Below the pieces are notes generated by a model. It was given only the letters and a program-made list of their open reading frames with translations, was not told the origin of the DNA and made no database searches. From Clostridiales bacterium (GTDB lineage: Bacteria; Bacillota; Clostridia; Christensenellales; Aristaeellaceae), in NCBI GenBank assembly GCA_012523405.1, contig JAAYIN010000108.1, positions 44,524 to 108,523 on the forward strand: a DNA stretch of 64,000 nt, read 5' to 3'. The position numbers and the translations under genes were made by a program. Of the stretch, positions 18,302-27,315 are shown one piece after another (position 1 is the first letter of the stretch; every line of letters starts with the position of its first letter).

Positions 18302-19645
18302 TTATTCTACCGTGACACCTAGGTCGGTCTGTGCGGTTGCCCATGCTTCGTTCCAGTTAGCCATGATTTCATCAATGGTCTGGCTCTGGTTGAAAGCTGC
18401 TTCAACAATCTTCTGAACTTTTTCATTGTTGCCGCGGTTGAGGGAGAGGGCGGACTCGGTGTTCAGTTCATCGGGGAGGGTTGCTTCGCTGTCAAGCGCA
18501 TTGGTGTCCGGCACGAACTCAATGCCTTCAAATGCAGCGTATAGTGCAGGATATTCGCCATCCTTGTTGATTGGGATGCCGCCTTCGTTATAAGCGAACT
18601 TGCTTTCGTAGGTCATCCATTTGACATAGACCATAGCAGCGATCTGTTGGTTGGCGTCAGCCTTCGCATTGATTGCATAGCAATAGTCAGCGCCAGCGCT
18701 TGCAGATTGTACGCCATCAACGGTGATGGGGAAGGACATGTAGCCGATATCGTCGCCATTGGGGCCAGCTTCGACCATCTGGGAGAATGCCCAGGAGCCA
18801 AGGACCATGCAGCCGATCTCGCCATTGTTGATCATGACTTTGGAGCTTTCCCAGTCAGTGGTGGTGTAGTCATCTTCGATCAGGCCAGCGGCAACTGCAT
18901 CGTAGAGAACCTTGTAAACGGCATAGGGGCCAGTAGCATCGCCGCGATCGGAGAAGGGATCAGCGTCATGTAGCATTTTAATGTTCATGAAATCTGGGTC
19001 GCCTGTTGCGGAGCCGCCTAGGTATGCATCCCATGCGCCCATGGTCCAGCCTGCTGCGTAGTTGGTGTAAAGAGGGGTTGCATCGGTGTTGTCTTTGATT
19101 GCCTGAAGTGCTGCAATGAAAGCTTCAGGAGTCTTGGGCAGCTCGGTGATGCCAGCTTTTTCGAAAACAGCCTTGTTGTATACGATACCCTGTGCATTGC
19201 CTGTGGAGGGGATGCCGTATACGGTGCCTTCGAATTGCTTGTTGTTGATGAAGTTGTAGATTTCAGTCATTTCTGCGAGATTTCCCAGGGGGGTGTAGTA
19301 GTTGCTGAATTCGTCAGCTTCTAGGCTGGCGGGAAGCATCATCACATCGCCCCAAGAATCGCCGCCCGTTAGGCGAAGGGTGATATCTTCTGCGTAATCG
19401 GTCAAGCCTTCGTACTCAACGGTGATGTTTGGATACACCTTGTTGAATTCTTCAACGTAAGCGCCAAATACGCCGTCGTTGACAAGGTCGGTACGGTGTG
19501 ATAGCACTTTGATGGTAGCGGTAATGTCGGTGTAATCTGTTCCGAGAACGAAACCGTCAAACGTGGGGACTTCCGTTGCGAAAGCGGTTGTGACCATAGC
19601 GAGTACCAATAGAGTGCTCAGAATGATAGCTAGGGTTTTTTTCAT
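18302..19645 (-). CDS. Extracellular sugar-binding protein (CUT1 ABC importer)
   Basis: A 447-residue family 1 solute-binding protein. A signal peptide (about residues 1-23, ending AFA) has no lipobox cysteine. The mature protein carries the usual two-lobe pattern with FNKVYPNITVEYEG near the start and EIGCMVLGSWAFSQM in the second lobe. It is the first and probably most abundant product of the three-gene importer. AGGAGG precedes the start. Its ligand is likely a beta-manno- or gluco-oligosaccharide because of the neighbouring epimerase and phosphorylase; this is inference. Confidence 0.92.
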   Translation of the reverse strand: MKKTLAIILSTLLVLAMVTTAFATEVPTFDGFVLGTDYTDITATIKVLSHRTDLVNDGVFGAYVEEFNKVYPNITVEYEGLTDYAEDITLRLTGGDSWGDVMMLPASLEADEFSNYYTPLGNLAEMTEIYNFINNKQFEGTVYGIPSTGNAQGIVYNKAVFEKAGITELPKTPEAFIAALQAIKDNTDATPLYTNYAAGWTMGAWDAYLGGSATGDPDFMNIKMLHDADPFSDRGDATGPYAVYKVLYDAVAAGLIEDDYTTTDWESSKVMINNGEIGCMVLGSWAFSQMVEAGPNGDDIGYMSFPITVDGVQSASAGADYCYAINAKADANQQIAAMVYVKWMTYESKFAYNEGGIPINKDGEYPALYAAFEGIEFVPDTNALDSEATLPDELNTESALSLNRGNNEKVQKIVEAAFNQSQTIDEIMANWNEAWATAQTDLGVTVE

Positions 19646-19698
19646 AAGATGATGCCTCCTGTTATTATGCTGTAAAGCTAACGCTAAGCTTTAGTTGG

Positions 19699-19727
19699 AT
19701 TATATATGTACCTTACGTAAAAGTCAA
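19699..19727 (-). promoter_or_regulatory. Promoter of the CUT1 importer operon
   Basis: On the minus strand: TTGACT at 19727-19722, a 17-bp spacer containing TTTACGTAAG, and TATAAT at 19704-19699. The GGTATTGAC context is shared with the epimerase operon promoter at 14405, hinting at common control. Confidence 0.75.
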
Positions 19728-20184
19728 TACCTTATTCCACAAAAAGAATAGAGTATGAAATTGCGTTCGATATGGACGTAACGATTATCGGAAATTTCGA
19801 TAACGTTGATTTTATTACGTTGACAATCCAATTTAAATATGGATAAAGTTGGAATGCTGTTTTTGAATAAACAGAAAAGGATAATGTTTTTCCCTTGTTT
19901 ATATGAAACTAATGAAAAAGTAATCGTGAGGTTGTATTTGAAAACTAAAAAGAGATATGCAATATCTTATTCTGCACATTTAAAACAATAAAAGAAAAGA
20001 ACTAATGCGTAACCTAACAAATTAAGTTATGCATTGAGCTGATTGATGAGTTTTGATTCTTCTATTATGGTAAAAATATGAATCAATCGATTTTACCTAA
20101 GCTTCATATTAAAATCATTCGCCTCTTACACGTACATGCTACCATGCATACTGTAAACAAGATATAGTGAAAGGAAGAAAGAAA
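19728..20184. other. Long A+T-rich intergenic region with an inverted repeat
   Basis: About 455 bases between the divergent importer operon and alkaline phosphatase. It has no convincing ORF. It contains an imperfect palindrome at 19780-19807 (AACGATTATCG, then GAAATTT, then CGATAACGTT), a possible regulator site. A clear promoter for the phosphatase was not identified. Confidence 0.5.
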
Positions 20185-21657
20185 ATGAAAAAGATGATCT
20201 CAATCCTGCTAGTGCTTATGCTAGCACTTGGCATGGCAGGCAGTGTGCTTGCGGAGGATGCCGCGGCTCAAACCCCTAAGTATGTATTCATGTTCATTGG
20301 CGACGGTATGGGCAGCCCCCAGATTACAGCGACCCAGTATTATGTCGGCGCTCTTGAAAACGAGGATTCCACACTTCCCGTATCGGCAGATTTAAGCTTC
20401 ACCACTTTTAAGAACATTGGCATTATGACCACCTACGATGCTACCTCCTTTTGCCCCGATAGCGCATCGACCGCTACCAGCATGGCATCAGGCGAAAAAA
20501 CGCTCTCAGGCGTAATCAACTACAATATCGATAAGACGGAGAGCTTCAAGCTGATCACCGAGTATGCAAAGGAAGCGGGCAAGAAGGTTGGCGTGATTTC
20601 CTCCGTGAGCATCAATCATGCAACCCCAGCAGCTTACTACGCAAAGGTTGAAAGCCGCAACGAGTACTACGATATTGCGGTTCAGGGTCTCACAGGAAAC
20701 ACCATCGATTTTATCGGCGGCGGCAACTGGAATAAGCCCACAGGCGACGGCACACAAAAAGATCTTTATGAGATTGCAGCGGAGAACGGCTTCAACGTTG
20801 TGAACACCAACGAAGGCATTCGCACTTTGACGGCTGATGCTGGCAAGACGCTCGCAGTGGTTCCTGATCATCAGGATTCCTACTCCATGCAGTTTGAAAT
20901 TGACCGTCAGCGCAAAGTGGCCGAGGGCGCAGACTCCATGGCACTATCTGAAATCGTTTCAGCAGCAATCACCAATCTGGATAATGAAAACGGTTTCTTC
21001 CTGATGGCGGAAGGCGGAAAGATCGACTGGAGCTGCCATGCCAACGATGCAATGACCAGCATTTATGATACCATTGCACTTTCAGATGCAGTGCAGGTTG
21101 CGATCGACTTTGCTGCGGAGCATCCAGACGACACCCTCATCATCGTAACGGCTGATCACGAAACAGGCGGCCTGACCATCGGCTTTGCAGCAACGGCTTA
21201 TGACACCCACTTTGAATACCTGCAAAACCAGTCCATGAGCTATGTGGACTTTGACAGCGAAATCGGCAAGATGCGCGACGAGGGTACAGGCTATGAGTCA
21301 GCGCTGGAGACCATCGAAAAGTATTACGGTCTCACAACCAAAGAAGGCAGTGACATCACCATGACGAGCGATGAAGTGACGAGGATTCAGGAGGCGTATA
21401 ACCTCTCCATGATTCCCAAAAGTGCTCGTGCACTTGATGCAAACGCAATGCTCACATACGGCGGCTACGAGCCCCTGAGCATGGCAGTCAGCCATGTGCT
21501 CAATAACAAGGCGGGTATCGCATTTACTTCCTATGCACATACAGGCCTTCTGATCCCCGTCTATGCAACAGGCGTTGGCGCTGAGCAGTTCGCAGGCAGC
21601 TACGACAACACAAATGTCTTTGATAAGACCATGGCAGCGATGGGATTGACCGAGTAA
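20185..21657 (+). CDS. Secreted alkaline phosphatase
   Basis: A 490-residue alkaline phosphatase. A signal peptide (about 1-23, ending LAEDA) has no lipobox. FMFIGDGMGSPQ holds the metal-ligand Asp, DSASTATSMASG the nucleophilic Ser, and GGKIDWSCHANDA and TADHETGGL the remaining zinc ligands. It hydrolyses phosphomonoesters outside the membrane. ATG 20185 follows AAGGAAG. It is monocistronic, with a long upstream region suggesting regulation, perhaps by phosphate, although no Pho box was identified. Confidence 0.95.
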   Translation: MKKMISILLVLMLALGMAGSVLAEDAAAQTPKYVFMFIGDGMGSPQITATQYYVGALENEDSTLPVSADLSFTTFKNIGIMTTYDATSFCPDSASTATSMASGEKTLSGVINYNIDKTESFKLITEYAKEAGKKVGVISSVSINHATPAAYYAKVESRNEYYDIAVQGLTGNTIDFIGGGNWNKPTGDGTQKDLYEIAAENGFNVVNTNEGIRTLTADAGKTLAVVPDHQDSYSMQFEIDRQRKVAEGADSMALSEIVSAAITNLDNENGFFLMAEGGKIDWSCHANDAMTSIYDTIALSDAVQVAIDFAAEHPDDTLIIVTADHETGGLTIGFAATAYDTHFEYLQNQSMSYVDFDSEIGKMRDEGTGYESALETIEKYYGLTTKEGSDITMTSDEVTRIQEAYNLSMIPKSARALDANAMLTYGGYEPLSMAVSHVLNNKAGIAFTSYAHTGLLIPVYATGVGAEQFAGSYDNTNVFDKTMAAMGLTE

Positions 21658-21690
21658 GGGATTTGCTCTACTCAAGGATTAGAAAAAACA

Positions 21691-21720
21691 GAGGCAGCGC
21701 GCTACTGGCGTGCTGCCTCA
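21691..21720. terminator. Hairpin after alkaline phosphatase
   Basis: A strong stem with outer arms GAGGCAGC and GCTGCCTC. The T-rich side lies on the minus strand (AAAAAA just upstream on plus). It could end transcription of the phosphatase or block antisense readthrough. The same arm sequence recurs in the hairpin at 23544-23567. Confidence 0.55.
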
Positions 21721-21745
21721 ATAGGTTGTTATAGGAGTTGGTTTG

Positions 21746-22894
21746 ATGCTCAAGCATCTGACAGGCGGACGAAAAAGGGATTGGGTTTTCTGCGTGGTTA
21801 CGATCATTATTTGTATTGTGCTTTGGCAGATTCCAACGGGGCTGGAGACCGATTATGCTCAGATTGATCGGGTGAAGGTGGAAATACTGGAAGTGGACAA
21901 CACGACGCTTGAGCCGCTTGGTATTGTCTATGCAGGAACCCAGAAATGCAATGTGCGGGTGCTTTCGGGCGAGTATGAGGGCGTCATTTCGATGGCGTAT
22001 AACCATCAGAATTCATCGCTTGATAAGGACAAGCTCTTTTGTACGGGGGAGAAAGGACTGGCGATGATTCAGGCGGTGGATGATGGGTATCGCATCACGC
22101 TGATCGATCATTATCGTCTGGATACAGAAGCGCTCTTGTTTGGGCTGTTTGGGATTCTGTTGATTTTGTTTGGCGGGATATCGGGTTGCGGAGCGCTGAT
22201 ATCACTGGTGCTGAGCATTATGCTGGTATGGAAAGTGCTGATCCCTGCGCTGCTGGCGGGCATGTCTCCCATTTGGGTATCGCTGGGGATGGTGCTTGTG
22301 CTAACCGCAATGATTGATCTGCTAGTGGCGGGTTTCAGCAAAAAAGCCCTTGTGGCAATGCTTGGTTCGCTGCAAGGAACACTCCTTACCTGCGTGCTCG
22401 CGGTTGTCTTTGGCAATATGCTGAAGCTGGATGGCGGCAGCCTTCCCTATGTTGTGCCGCTCCTCTCTCAAAGCACGATGACGCTCAACTTGCGCGAGCT
22501 GTTCTATGCGATGGTATTCATAGCAAACTCGGGTGCGTTGATGGACTTGAGCATGGACATCAGCTGCGCTTGCGATGAAATATGCTATCATAAGCCTGAA
22601 ATCCAGAAATGGGAACTGCTTAAATCGGGATTTGCGGTTGGAAAAAGCGTGATCGGTACGATGACCACCACGCTTATGCTCGCCTATTCAGGCAGTTATT
22701 TATCGATGCTTATGTATTTTGCGGGACAGGGAACGCCTGTGATGGATATTGTGAACCTCAAATATGTGGCGAGCGAAGTGCTGATCACACTTGTAGGTTC
22801 ATTTGGCTTGGTGACGGTTGCGCCGTTTACAGCGCTGACAGCGATGGCGTTTTACGGCAAGGGAAAAATGCACCAAGCGCAGATGGATGCTTAA
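21746..22894 (+). CDS. YibE/F family membrane protein
   Basis: A 382-residue polytopic membrane protein of the YibE/F family. It has one N-terminal helix, then an extracytoplasmic beta-rich segment of about 90 residues (VKVEILEVDNTTLEPLG through VRVLSGEYEG), then about seven helices. The conserved NSGALMDLSMDI segment lies around residue 265. The function is unknown; some relatives have been proposed to act in export. A TetR regulator is encoded convergently four bases downstream and may control it. The ATG follows AGGAG. Confidence 0.85.
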   Translation: MLKHLTGGRKRDWVFCVVTIIICIVLWQIPTGLETDYAQIDRVKVEILEVDNTTLEPLGIVYAGTQKCNVRVLSGEYEGVISMAYNHQNSSLDKDKLFCTGEKGLAMIQAVDDGYRITLIDHYRLDTEALLFGLFGILLILFGGISGCGALISLVLSIMLVWKVLIPALLAGMSPIWVSLGMVLVLTAMIDLLVAGFSKKALVAMLGSLQGTLLTCVLAVVFGNMLKLDGGSLPYVVPLLSQSTMTLNLRELFYAMVFIANSGALMDLSMDISCACDEICYHKPEIQKWELLKSGFAVGKSVIGTMTTTLMLAYSGSYLSMLMYFAGQGTPVMDIVNLKYVASEVLITLVGSFGLVTVAPFTALTAMAFYGKGKMHQAQMDA

Positions 22895-22897
22895 GGT

Positions 22898-23470
22898 TTA
22901 GTTGGATTGGTGATCGCTGGCGAGATAGAGCTTGAGGGATTGAAACTGAACGGATAGCGCATCGGATAGTTCGTCTTCGTTAAACTTGAGATAGTTGGTG
23001 GCGATCATCACGCCAAGCCCGTGGGAGTAGATGGACATGTGCAGATGGAATGTCCGTGCCTGCTCATAGGTAAGGGGCGTTGCTTGCGTGATTTGCTCCA
23101 GCACATAGGGATAGATGGGATCGGACTCCATGCCTTGCTGGGAGTCTGATCTTTCGCGCATGAAGAGGAGCTTGAATAGCTCCTTTTCGTCGTTGGCAAA
23201 GCGAAGAAACGCAAGGCCTGCGCTTTTGTAGGGCGATATGGACACGATGGTGTTGTGGGTCACGTAGTCCTGATAATGCTGCTGCGCGCGCGTGACGACG
23301 GCCTCGCGGATCTCTTCCATATTGCGAAGATCACGGTATAGGGGCTGGGTTGAGCAGCCCAGCTTTGCGGCGATAGCGCGCGCGTTGAGCGAATCCAGTC
23401 CATCGGCTCGTACCACATCAACTGCGGCAGTGATGATGTCCTCTTTTTGAAACCTGATCTTAGGCGGCAT
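22898..23470 (-). CDS. TetR family transcriptional regulator
   Basis: A 190-residue regulator. The N-terminal helix-turn-helix spans about residues 8-50 (DIITAAVDVVRADGLDSLNARAIAAKLGCSTQPLYRDL), and the divergent C-terminal region has the TetR_C WHG-like feel (FHLHMSIYSHGLGVM). AAAGGAGG precedes the start. Its stop is four bases from the stop of the convergent YibE/F gene. A TTGATT-18-TACAAT promoter with a nearby AACGAACGTAAC segment lies upstream. Target unknown. Confidence 0.9.
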   Translation of the reverse strand: MPPKIRFQKEDIITAAVDVVRADGLDSLNARAIAAKLGCSTQPLYRDLRNMEEIREAVVTRAQQHYQDYVTHNTIVSISPYKSAGLAFLRFANDEKELFKLLFMRERSDSQQGMESDPIYPYVLEQITQATPLTYEQARTFHLHMSIYSHGLGVMIATNYLKFNEDELSDALSVQFQSLKLYLASDHQSN

Positions 23471-23543
23471 AAGCGCAGCCTCCTTTGCATCATTGCTATT
23501 GATATGATTGTATCATAACGAACGTAACCTAATCAAGACAAAA

Positions 23544-23603
23544 GAGGCAGCTGGTAGCAGCTGCCTCTCGGAGCGTCAAAAAAGATTACTAACTAATCTT
23601 TTT
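23544..23603. terminator. Tandem hairpins between the TetR and CAP-protein genes
   Basis: Two adjacent hairpins: a 10-bp stem GAGGCAGCTG with GTAG loop (23544-23567), and a 10-bp stem AAAAAGATTA with CTAAC loop (23579-23603). The second reads as an intrinsic terminator with a T-run for the minus-strand CAP-domain gene. Confidence 0.7.
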
Positions 23604-23726
23604 CGCCGGGGCTGTCGCCCTCTTATTTTGCACTCATATTTCACTAAATGATCAGAGATGAATCGTCCTCAAAAATATTGGGTTCAGGGCAATGAGGTGA
23701 GCGAAGCTCCCTTCCCGCCCCCCTCC

Positions 23727-24944
23727 CTACGGCGTGACCTTCACGGGTGTGCTGTACTCGCTGTAGACGCGCTTGCCGTTGGAGTTTTTATAGGCACGAA
23801 CCTTGTAGTAATAGTTTCGGGTCAAGTCTTCATGCTCGAGCTTGCAAGTCCACCTTTTGGTGGTGGCGGCTTCATCAACCTTGGTGTAGGTACCTGTTTT
23901 GCTGGTCGCACGGTAGAGCACGTAGCCGGATGAACCCTTAAGGTACACGGAAAGACTGGTGTGCTTGGTGTACTCCTTTGCGGTTAGCGTGGGTTCGGCA
24001 TCTTTGATGGTGGTAGCGGTGACGGAGGCAGCGTTGGAGGCAGAGGCGGCGGTTGCTGCGCCGCTGCCGATGGTGACGGCACATTGTACGCTGTCAAGTC
24101 CGTCTGCCTTAATGGTCAGCGTACCGGTGCCAACCTTCTTGCGCTTGATGGTCCCGCTTTGCAGGACGGTAAAAACGCTGGTGTTGCTGCTCTTGAAGGT
24201 AAGGTTTTCAAGGGCGACTTTGCCAATTTTCACGTTGTATTGATCGTATAGATAGACGGTAGGCTCGGCGCTGGTCTTTGTCTTTAGGTTGATATCGGCC
24301 GCTTGCAGCTTAAAGGAGCGGTGGCTCTTGTCAGCGCGTGCATACATACCCTTCTTGATTTCAACCTTCATGCTCTTGGCGGTACCTGCCTTAGCGGTGG
24401 AGGAAGCGGCGGTAGCTTTGAATGTTTCGGGCTGCTGCTGGAGATAGAGCGCCCAATAATACTCGTTGCGGCTGCCTTTGATATAGACGCATGCCAGACC
24501 TGCGTGCGTGAAATCGGGATCGACTAGGTTTGTGAGGGCGTTGTCCTCCCAGTCGGCTACCACATCATCAGCGCTGGAATATCCGGCAGCGATGCACTCG
24601 GCGGTCGCAAGGCTGGTTTTCACGCTCTTGTACTCATCGTCTGCGGTGTCGTAGTCGGTGAGATTGGGACGATCGTGATCAAAAAACACGAACAATTCGG
24701 CAGCGCGCTGAATCGCAACCTTTTCAAGATCTGCAAGCATCACAAGAGGGTCAACGCCTTTCTTTTTGCGAAGGGCATTGATATCCTTTAAAGCGGTTCG
24801 TGCACGATTTTGGTAGGTGGTTACAGAAAAGCTGACGGTCAGGTTTTTTGACGCGGCCTGAGCGGGTGCGGCAAAGGGAAGTATAACCATGCAGAGCGCA
24901 AGTATCATTGTGCGGCGCAATGCGATCAAAATACGGTTCATCAT
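23727..24944 (-). CDS. Secreted CAP/SCP-domain protein with Ig-like and Fn3-like modules
   Basis: A 405-residue secreted protein. A signal peptide (about 1-31) ends in AQA. A CAP (SCP/PR1-like) domain follows at about 40-175 with NRARTALKDINALRKKKGVDPL and EYYWALYLQQ. A bacterial Ig-like (Big_2) segment lies at about 210-290 (FKSSNTSVFTVLQSGTIKRKKVGTGTLTIKA). A C-terminal Fn3-like repeat reads VLYRATSKTGTYTKV and YYYKVRAYKN. Such architectures are cell-surface or secreted in Clostridia; the ligand is unknown. An AGGAGG lies about 12 bases upstream, so the second ATG (24941) is also possible. Confidence 0.82.
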   Translation of the reverse strand: MMNRILIALRRTMILALCMVILPFAAPAQAASKNLTVSFSVTTYQNRARTALKDINALRKKKGVDPLVMLADLEKVAIQRAAELFVFFDHDRPNLTDYDTADDEYKSVKTSLATAECIAAGYSSADDVVADWEDNALTNLVDPDFTHAGLACVYIKGSRNEYYWALYLQQQPETFKATAASSTAKAGTAKSMKVEIKKGMYARADKSHRSFKLQAADINLKTKTSAEPTVYLYDQYNVKIGKVALENLTFKSSNTSVFTVLQSGTIKRKKVGTGTLTIKADGLDSVQCAVTIGSGAATAASASNAASVTATTIKDAEPTLTAKEYTKHTSLSVYLKGSSGYVLYRATSKTGTYTKVDEAATTKRWTCKLEHEDLTRNYYYKVRAYKNSNGKRVYSEYSTPVKVTP

Positions 24945-25108
24945 ATGTAACGGATTCCTCCTTTGTGATCTATGGGATTATCATATCATAGATTGGATCA
25001 AGGTGCTACGTAGGGATTGCTTTTTTTCGTTTCTTATTTCATGAGGAATGGCATGCCATAAAAATCACCCGCTCATGATCCTGATTGAATCAAAGCGGGC
25101 GATATGCG

Positions 25109-25606
25109 TTAGGCTAAATCGATGGAAAACTCAGTTAGTTCAAATTCCTCGTCGCCGTATAGTTCCATGAGCTTTTTCCCAGTGCGCGAAAACCCCATAT
25201 GCTCATAAAACTTTTCGGCGCGGGTGTTTTGGCTGAGTGCCCAAAGGCATACAGCGCTGCAACCTTCGCCTGAAAGCTTTGCAAGCGCGGCTTTCATGAG
25301 CGGCTTGCCATAGCCCCTGCCTGTATACTCGGGCAGAAGATAAATGGCGATGATCTCGCCGTAGCCTGCGCGGTCGGGCGTGAGCGCAAAGCCAGTGAGC
25401 GTCGTGCCGATGAGCTTGTCATCCAGATAGAGCACAAGCGATGCATCGGGGTTGGCGCGAAGGGTTGAGTCCCAACGATCATGTGTCATTTTGTCCAGAT
25501 AATGCTGAGGTAGTATGCCTTTGTATGATGCTTTCCAGCTTTCTGCGTAGACCTGCCCGACTTCATCAAAGTGATCTTGGGCAGTTAACACGCGGACGGA
25601 TAGCAC
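25109..25606 (-). CDS. GNAT family N-acetyltransferase
   Basis: A 165-residue acetyltransferase with the GNAT acetyl-CoA loop LLPEYTGRGYGKPLMKAAL (about 92-110), preceded by GEIIAIYL and followed by LWALSQNTRAEKFYEHMGF. It begins six bases after the aminotransferase stop and is the last gene of the wbp-like operon. It could modify the same sugar or simply be cotranscribed. The substrate cannot be inferred from sequence. Confidence 0.9.
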   Translation of the reverse strand: MLSVRVLTAQDHFDEVGQVYAESWKASYKGILPQHYLDKMTHDRWDSTLRANPDASLVLYLDDKLIGTTLTGFALTPDRAGYGEIIAIYLLPEYTGRGYGKPLMKAALAKLSGEGCSAVCLWALSQNTRAEKFYEHMGFSRTGKKLMELYGDEEFELTEFSIDLA

Positions 25607-25612
25607 GATGAA

Positions 25613-26746
25613 TCACCTTCTTAAAAAGTCTAGCAGCGTATTTGACACGCATGCGCTGTCTTGCTCGGTTAAATATGGATGCATGGGAAGGGCAAGCACG
25701 CGCTCGCATACGGATAGCGTATTGGGATAATGCGCATCTGAAAAATGCTGGTCGATAAATGCGGTTTGCTGATGAATGCCGCGGGGATAATAAATCATGG
25801 TGGGAATGCCTTGCTGCTTTAGATAGGCCTGCGCAGCGTTTCGTTGCGGGGCATCCTTGAGCAAAATGCTGTATTGCGCCCAGCTGCTGCGGTAGCCGCT
25901 GAGCACCGTTGGCACTATGACATCGCCTGATAATGCCTTGGTGTAGCGAGCGGCAGCGGCATCAAGCGCATCCAGCTCGTACTGGCGAAGGGCATGTAGC
26001 TTTGGAAGCAGAATCGCCGCCTGCATTGTGTCAAGGCGCGAGTTCATGCCAAAGCGCTGATTGTCGTACTTGTCGGTTATGCCGCGTCCGTTGGAACGGA
26101 GCGAGCGCAGGAGCGCATCCTCCTCATCGCTGTCCACAAAGATCGCGCCGCCATCCCCGTAGCAGCCAAGCGGCTTTGCGGGGAAGAAGGAGGTGATCGC
26201 GCCATCGCCAAAGGCACAAGCCTGCTTGCCATGAATGCTGCCGCCGTATCCCTGCGCAGCGTCTTCTAGCACAAGTAGCTCGTATTTTTTTGCGATTTGA
26301 TCAATGCGAGCATAGTTGGCGGGCTGACCAAAGAGATCAACGGCAATGATGACGCGCGGACGCAAAACGCCCACACTTATGGTACGCTCAATGGCGGCTT
26401 CCAATGCATCAGGGCAGATATTAAATGTGGCTGGGTCGATATCAACAGGGATGACGCTAGCACCAACTGTGGCAGCGCAGACAGCGGAGGCAAAGTAGGT
26501 GAAGTTGGGGACGAAGACCGCATCGCCTGCGCCAATGCCCCAAAGCATCATTAAAAGAACGAGCGCATCTGTGCCGTTCGCGCAGCTAACACAGTGCTTG
26601 CGCTGGGCGTCTTTCGCTAGTTCCTCCTCAAGTTGTGTGACCTGCTCGCCAAGAATAAAATGCCCTTTTCCAATGACGTCGGCAATCCCTTGGTCAATAT
26701 CGGTTTTGAGCGCAAGGTATTGCGCTTTTAGATCGTGAAATTCCAT
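25613..26746 (-). CDS. DegT/DnrJ/EryC1/StrS aminotransferase (WbpE-like)
   Basis: A 377-residue PLP-dependent sugar aminotransferase. Lys191 in ITSFFPAKPLG is the PLP-binding lysine, and VLEDAAQGYGG and SCANGTDAL are the cofactor-binding motifs. In the WbpA-B-D-E pathway such an enzyme aminates the 3-keto group of UDP-GlcNAc uronic acid. The gene begins two bases after the acyltransferase stop and is surrounded by homologues of the other pathway enzymes in the same order, which supports this assignment over other sugar aminotransferases. Confidence 0.92.
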   Translation of the reverse strand: MEFHDLKAQYLALKTDIDQGIADVIGKGHFILGEQVTQLEEELAKDAQRKHCVSCANGTDALVLLMMLWGIGAGDAVFVPNFTYFASAVCAATVGASVIPVDIDPATFNICPDALEAAIERTISVGVLRPRVIIAVDLFGQPANYARIDQIAKKYELLVLEDAAQGYGGSIHGKQACAFGDGAITSFFPAKPLGCYGDGGAIFVDSDEEDALLRSLRSNGRGITDKYDNQRFGMNSRLDTMQAAILLPKLHALRQYELDALDAAAARYTKALSGDVIVPTVLSGYRSSWAQYSILLKDAPQRNAAQAYLKQQGIPTMIYYPRGIHQQTAFIDQHFSDAHYPNTLSVCERVLALPMHPYLTEQDSACVSNTLLDFLRR

Positions 26747-26748
26747 GC

Positions 26749-27315
26749 TTATTCTTTCTCCTTTAGCCCGCCTGCGTTATCGGACTCAAAATGCCGATGA
26801 CAGGAGGCGCAAATGAGTGATTCTGTCAGCCTTTCGCCGCATGTACAGACATAACCCTGCTGACGCGCGGGTACGCCCAGCATCAGGGCATGAGCGGGTA
26901 CGGATGCGGTTACTACTGCGCCTGCGCCAATCATGGCGCATTTGCCGATGGTGTGACCGCAAACGATGGTAGCATTAGCGCCAATGGAGGCGCCTTCGCT
27001 GACGATCGTCTTGACAAAGTGCTCGCGTCCCTTGGGATAGCGCGCACGAGGGGTTAGGTCGTTGGTGAACACGCAGCTCGGACCGCAAAAAACACCATCG
27101 CCAAGCTCCACGCCGCCATAAATGCTGACGTTGTTTTGAAGCTTGCAGTCATTGCCTACCTTGGCATGCTGACCGATGTAGCAGTTTTGACCGATGGACG
27201 TGCCGCTGCCAATGACGGCGGTGGATTCCACATGACAAAAATGCCATACCTTGGTGCCTTCGCCAAGCGTTGCGCCCATGTCTACGATAGAGGTTGGATG
27301 GATGTAGCTGCTCAT
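26749..27315 (-). CDS. Left-handed beta-helix sugar N-acetyltransferase (WbpD-like)
   Basis: A 188-residue hexapeptide-repeat acetyltransferase. Repeats run from [27 protein letters not shown] to about residue 150. [14 protein letters not shown] and GVPARQQG are typical of WbpD/WlbB, which acetylate UDP-3-amino uronic acid. The C-terminus adds a short probable zinc ribbon with Cys157, Cys159, Cys169 and Cys172. The start overlaps the dehydrogenase stop by four bases. It is the third gene of the operon. Confidence 0.9.
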   Translation of the reverse strand: MSSYIHPTSIVDMGATLGEGTKVWHFCHVESTAVIGSGTSIGQNCYIGQHAKVGNDCKLQNNVSIYGGVELGDGVFCGPSCVFTNDLTPRARYPKGREHFVKTIVSEGASIGANATIVCGHTIGKCAMIGAGAVVTASVPAHALMLGVPARQQGYVCTCGERLTESLICASCHRHFESDNAGGLKEKE

